DNA of 17,267 nucleotides, from contig CAJODU010000075.1 in NCBI GenBank assembly GCA_905233325.1, positions 1 to 17,267 of the forward strand, written 5' to 3'. Below the pieces are notes generated by a model. That model was given only the letters and a program-made list of their open reading frames with translations, searched no databases and was not told the DNA's origin. The position numbers were made by a program, and so were the translations under genes. The DNA is from an uncultured Selenomonadaceae bacterium (GTDB lineage Bacteria > Bacillota > Negativicutes > Selenomonadales > Selenomonadaceae). Within the stretch, counting starts at the first letter, position 1. Each line of letters begins with the position of its first letter. Positions 14,942-17,267 of the stretch are shown here, piece by piece.

Positions 14942-15757
14942 GTGAAGAAACGAATAAATATAATAAAAAATTTAAATCAAATTGATGGTGAAATTTTGGA
15001 AAAAGATATAATAATTGGCAGAAACGCCGTCACAGAGGCACTAAAGGCTGGAAGAAGTATCAATCGTCTGCTGATAGCTGAAGGCAGCCGCGACGGTTCA
15101 ATTCAAAAACTCATTACCCTTGCCAAGGAACGACAGATTATTTTTGAATCAGTATCACGCGACAGACTTGACAAGATTGCCGAAAATCAGCGTCATCAAG
15201 GTGTAGTTGCCTACTCTGCACCTGTTGAATATTCCACGCTTGAAGAGATACTGCAAGTCGCCTGGGACAGGAAGGAGCCGCCGTTTATACTTCTGCTTGA
15301 TGAATTGGAGGATCCTCACAACTTCGGTGCAATCTTGAGGACTGCCGACGCCGTTGGTGTTCATGGCGTATTGATACCTAAACGTCGCAGCGTCTCACTC
15401 AATTCAACCGTCGCCAAGACCTCCGCAGGTGCCGTTGAATATGTCAAAGTTGCACAGATCAATAACGTCGTTCAGACTCTCAAACAGTTAAAAGAACTCA
15501 ACTTCACTATAATTGGCAGTGATGTTGATGACATCGATCTTTTTGATGAAATAAATTATATTGATTTCAGTGAACCTATAGTCCTTATAATAGGCAATGA
15601 AGGCAAAGGTATGCGCCGCCTCACTAAGGAGAATTGCGATTTTTTGATTAGGATTCCGATGGTTGGGAAGATTAATTCCCTCAACGCCTCTGTTGCCGCT
15701 GCAGTGCTGATGTATGAAGTCTTTCGTCAAAGGGATATTCTAAAAAAATCATATTAA
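14942..15757 (+). CDS. rlmB: 23S rRNA (guanosine-2'-O)-methyltransferase RlmB (TrmH/SpoU family)
   Basis: RlmB methylates the ribose of G2251 in the peptidyl-transferase P loop of 23S rRNA. The 271-residue protein has the N-terminal RNA-binding domain (IIGRNAVTEALKAGRSINRL through VSRDRLDKIAENQRHQGVVA) and the SPOUT catalytic domain. Its three motifs are LLDELEDPHNFGAILRTADA (motif 1), IGNEGKGMRRLTKENCD (motif 2) and IPMVGKINSLNASVAAAVLM (motif 3), which form the knotted SAM site. The start is taken as GTG at 14942 with AGGAA about 12 bases before it, which is far; a TTG about 18 codons in is an alternative. It is the only plus-strand protein gene here. Its end overlaps the opposing decarboxylase gene by nine bases. 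Confidence 0.94.
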   Translation: MKKRINIIKNLNQIDGEILEKDIIIGRNAVTEALKAGRSINRLLIAEGSRDGSIQKLITLAKERQIIFESVSRDRLDKIAENQRHQGVVAYSAPVEYSTLEEILQVAWDRKEPPFILLLDELEDPHNFGAILRTADAVGVHGVLIPKRRSVSLNSTVAKTSAGAVEYVKVAQINNVVQTLKQLKELNFTIIGSDVDDIDLFDEINYIDFSEPIVLIIGNEGKGMRRLTKENCDFLIRIPMVGKINSLNASVAAAVLMYEVFRQRDILKKSY

Positions 15758-16978
15758 CGTTGCAAAGTAGTCGTCAATAGTTTCAGCGCGGCGGATCATC
15801 TCAATCTCACCGCTTTCACGAATCAGCAATTCAGCATGCCTCAACTTGCCGTTGTAGTTGAAACCCATTGCGTGACCGTGTGCGCCGGTGTCATGGATAA
15901 TCAAAATATCACCGACCTCAACTTCAGGCAAATTTCTATCAATGGCAAACTTGTCGTTATTTTCGCAGAGTGAGCCGGTAACGTCATAAATATGATCATG
16001 AGGTTGATCCTCCTTGCCGACAACTGTGATGTGATGATAGGCACCATAGAGCGCGGGACGCATTAAATCAGCCATGCAGGAGTCAAGCCCTACATAGTCC
16101 TTGTAGGTGTGCTTGAGGTGGCGGACAGTGGAGACAAGCCAGCCGGCATTGCCTGTCATTGCCCTGCCGGATTCCATTGCAAGCATTGGATGAAGACCAT
16201 TTTTGATGAGCATTTCATCATAGAGCTTGTGAATACCCTCACCGACAGCCTCAAGATCGACGGGATTATCCTCAGGACGATAGGGAATACCGATTCCGCC
16301 TCCAAGGTTGATGAACTCAAGCTCAACGCCGACCTTCTGCTTGAGTTCAATGGCGAGGTTGAACATTATCTCCGCAGTGGTGAGGAATATCTGGGTATAA
16401 AGCTCATTCGACGCCACCATAGTATGGAGACCGAAATGCTTGACGCCGGATTCAAGGGCTATTTTGTAAGCCTCGAATATCTGCTTGCGAGTCAGACCAT
16501 ATTTAGCCTCACGCGGCTTGCCGATGATGTCATTGCCCTCGTTAGAGATGTCAGCAGGATTGTAACGAAAGCACAGACACTCAGGCAATCCTGCATTTTT
16601 CTTGATAAAATCAAGATGTGAGATGTCGTCAAGATTGATGATTGCACCGAGTTTTAGAGCCTCTTGGAACTCATCAAGCGGGGTGTCGTTGGAAGTCATG
16701 ATTATATCTTGCCCTGACAATCCTGCCTTCTGCGCGATCAAAAGTTCCGGCAATGAGGAACAATCGGCACCGGCACCGTCATCAGCAAAGATTTTGACAA
16801 TCTTGGGCGTAGGCGTTGCCTTGACAGCAAAGAACTCTTTAAATTCAACCCAACTAAAAGCCTTCTTCAGACGTTGAAGGTTGTTTTTGATTGTGCGCTC
16901 ATCGTAAATATGAAACGGTGTCGGGAATTTATCTATAACCTCTCTGAGTTGCTCGGCACTTAACGGAAAAGATTTCAT
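15749..16978 (-). CDS. lysA: Diaminopimelate decarboxylase-type PLP enzyme (LysA-like)
   Basis: This is a fold-type III PLP decarboxylase of 409 residues. The Schiff-base lysine is in FFAVKATPTP (about K53). The phosphate loop is NLGGGIGIPY. MESGRAMTGNAGWLV, VTGSLCENNDKFAIDR (with the active-site Cys) and HAMGFNYNGKLRHAEL follow as in LysA, which makes lysine from meso-diaminopimelate. The segment usually read as LHxHIGSQ is LHTMVASNE here, so the His that stacks on PLP is Met. I believe this is a recurrent variant clade, but I could not check. Carboxynorspermidine decarboxylase is a less likely alternative. The ATG at 16976-16978 lies six bases after GGAGGT; the GTG just before it is closer than ideal. 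A good promoter precedes it. Confidence 0.8.
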   Translation of the reverse strand: MKSFPLSAEQLREVIDKFPTPFHIYDERTIKNNLQRLKKAFSWVEFKEFFAVKATPTPKIVKIFADDGAGADCSSLPELLIAQKAGLSGQDIIMTSNDTPLDEFQEALKLGAIINLDDISHLDFIKKNAGLPECLCFRYNPADISNEGNDIIGKPREAKYGLTRKQIFEAYKIALESGVKHFGLHTMVASNELYTQIFLTTAEIMFNLAIELKQKVGVELEFINLGGGIGIPYRPEDNPVDLEAVGEGIHKLYDEMLIKNGLHPMLAMESGRAMTGNAGWLVSTVRHLKHTYKDYVGLDSCMADLMRPALYGAYHHITVVGKEDQPHDHIYDVTGSLCENNDKFAIDRNLPEVEVGDILIIHDTGAHGHAMGFNYNGKLRHAELLIRESGEIEMIRRAETIDDYFATLI

Positions 16979-17024
16979 CACATTACCTCCAAAACTATAA
17001 CGAAAAGTTTTAATTTTAATTTTT

Positions 17025-17053
17025 ATTATATCTAAATTTTAATAGTATTGCAA
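17025..17053 (-). promoter_or_regulatory. Sigma-70 promoter of the lysA-like gene
   Basis: On the minus strand, TTGCAA (17048-17053), a 17-base spacer and TATAAT (17025-17030) lie about 45 bases before the start codon and downstream of the terminator of the preceding gene. I saw no lysine riboswitch in the short leader. Confidence 0.8.
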
Positions 17054-17098
17054 TATCATTCTCGCAAAATCTATAACTTTTATTCGTGGGGAGTATAT

Positions 17099-17137
17099 AA
17101 AAAAAACCGTTGAGACATAAAGGTCAGCGGTTTTTTT
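17099..17137 (-). terminator. Intrinsic terminator after the gene at the right edge
   Basis: CCGTTGA (17107-17113) pairs with TCAGCGG (17124-17130), flanked by A8 and T7 that extend the stem and give a U tract on either strand. It serves the minus-strand gene ending at 17159. The inner wobble pairs better on the plus strand (C-A mismatch on minus), so it may work in both directions. Confidence 0.8.
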
Positions 17138-17158
17138 GTATATATTTATAGAATTTTA

Positions 17159-17267
17159 TTATTTCTTAGCAGCGGCGGCATCTTCCTTCTTCTTGAGGTC
17201 GCGGACATCACTCCAGAGATTGCGGGCTTTATCGAAAATCTGCGGCTCACGAGTACGGACAGATTGA
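17159..17267 (-). CDS. C-terminal end of an unrecognised protein (cut by window edge)
   Basis: Only the last 35 codons and a TAA stop (17159-17161) are present. The peptide includes REPQIFDKARNLWSDVRDLK and ends KKKEDAAAAKK, a charged helix with an alanine/lysine tail. The codon pattern and the terminator 22 bases further on support a real gene. I cannot assign a family from this fragment. Confidence 0.6.
   Translation of the reverse strand, partial: QSVRTREPQIFDKARNLWSDVRDLKKKEDAAAAKK

Noticed and set aside
16979..17098. Lysine riboswitch before the lysA-like gene
   Set aside because: The leader from promoter to start codon is only about 45 bases, far too short for an L-box aptamer.

Overview
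The window looks like chromosomal DNA of a Negativicutes (diderm Firmicutes, Selenomonas/Anaerovibrio-like) bacterium. The grounds are a mix of Firmicutes traits (PcrA with its C-terminal RNA-polymerase-binding domain, a YacL-type PIN/TRAM membrane protein, HIT next to rpsU, strong AGGAGG ribosome binding sites) with a diderm trait, a TibC/Aah-like autotransporter heptosyltransferase. This placement is inferred from gene content only; no marker was searched. Nearly all genes lie on the minus strand. The exceptions are rlmB and a cobalamin riboswitch.

Layout, left to right: the 5' end of trpB (cut by the window edge) and murF; a heptosyltransferase of the iron-binding BAHT family, with a secreted glucosaminidase-TPR protein just upstream of it; a chemoreceptor preceded by two paralogous sugar-type binding lipoproteins, all three behind a perfect consensus promoter and without any transporter genes; pcrA, whose frame is broken between the Q motif and Walker A; rpsU, with its own terminator; a HIT protein; and an operon reading yacL-like -> receiver-less cheB -> two unknown small genes. 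Next is a gene-poor stretch of about 600 bases, followed by rlmB (+), a lysA-type decarboxylase meeting it tail to tail, and the 3' end of an unrecognised gene.

The gene-poor stretch (14185-14788) is the most unusual part. A plus-strand promoter leads into a well-conserved cobalamin riboswitch, then a terminator, then a run of stable hairpins ending in a second terminator. There is no convincing protein gene before the antisense tRNA-Arg(CCU). This resembles a riboswitch controlling a non-coding RNA, or the leader of a lost B12-regulated gene.

Two themes link neighbouring genes. One is chemotaxis: binding lipoproteins plus a chemoreceptor, and further along a methylesterase-only CheB. The other is the cell surface: murF, the glucosaminidase and the adhesin glycosyltransferase. 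Several genes have a GTG exactly three codons before the likely ATG because the Shine-Dalgarno sequence ends in GGTG; I moved those starts to the ATG.
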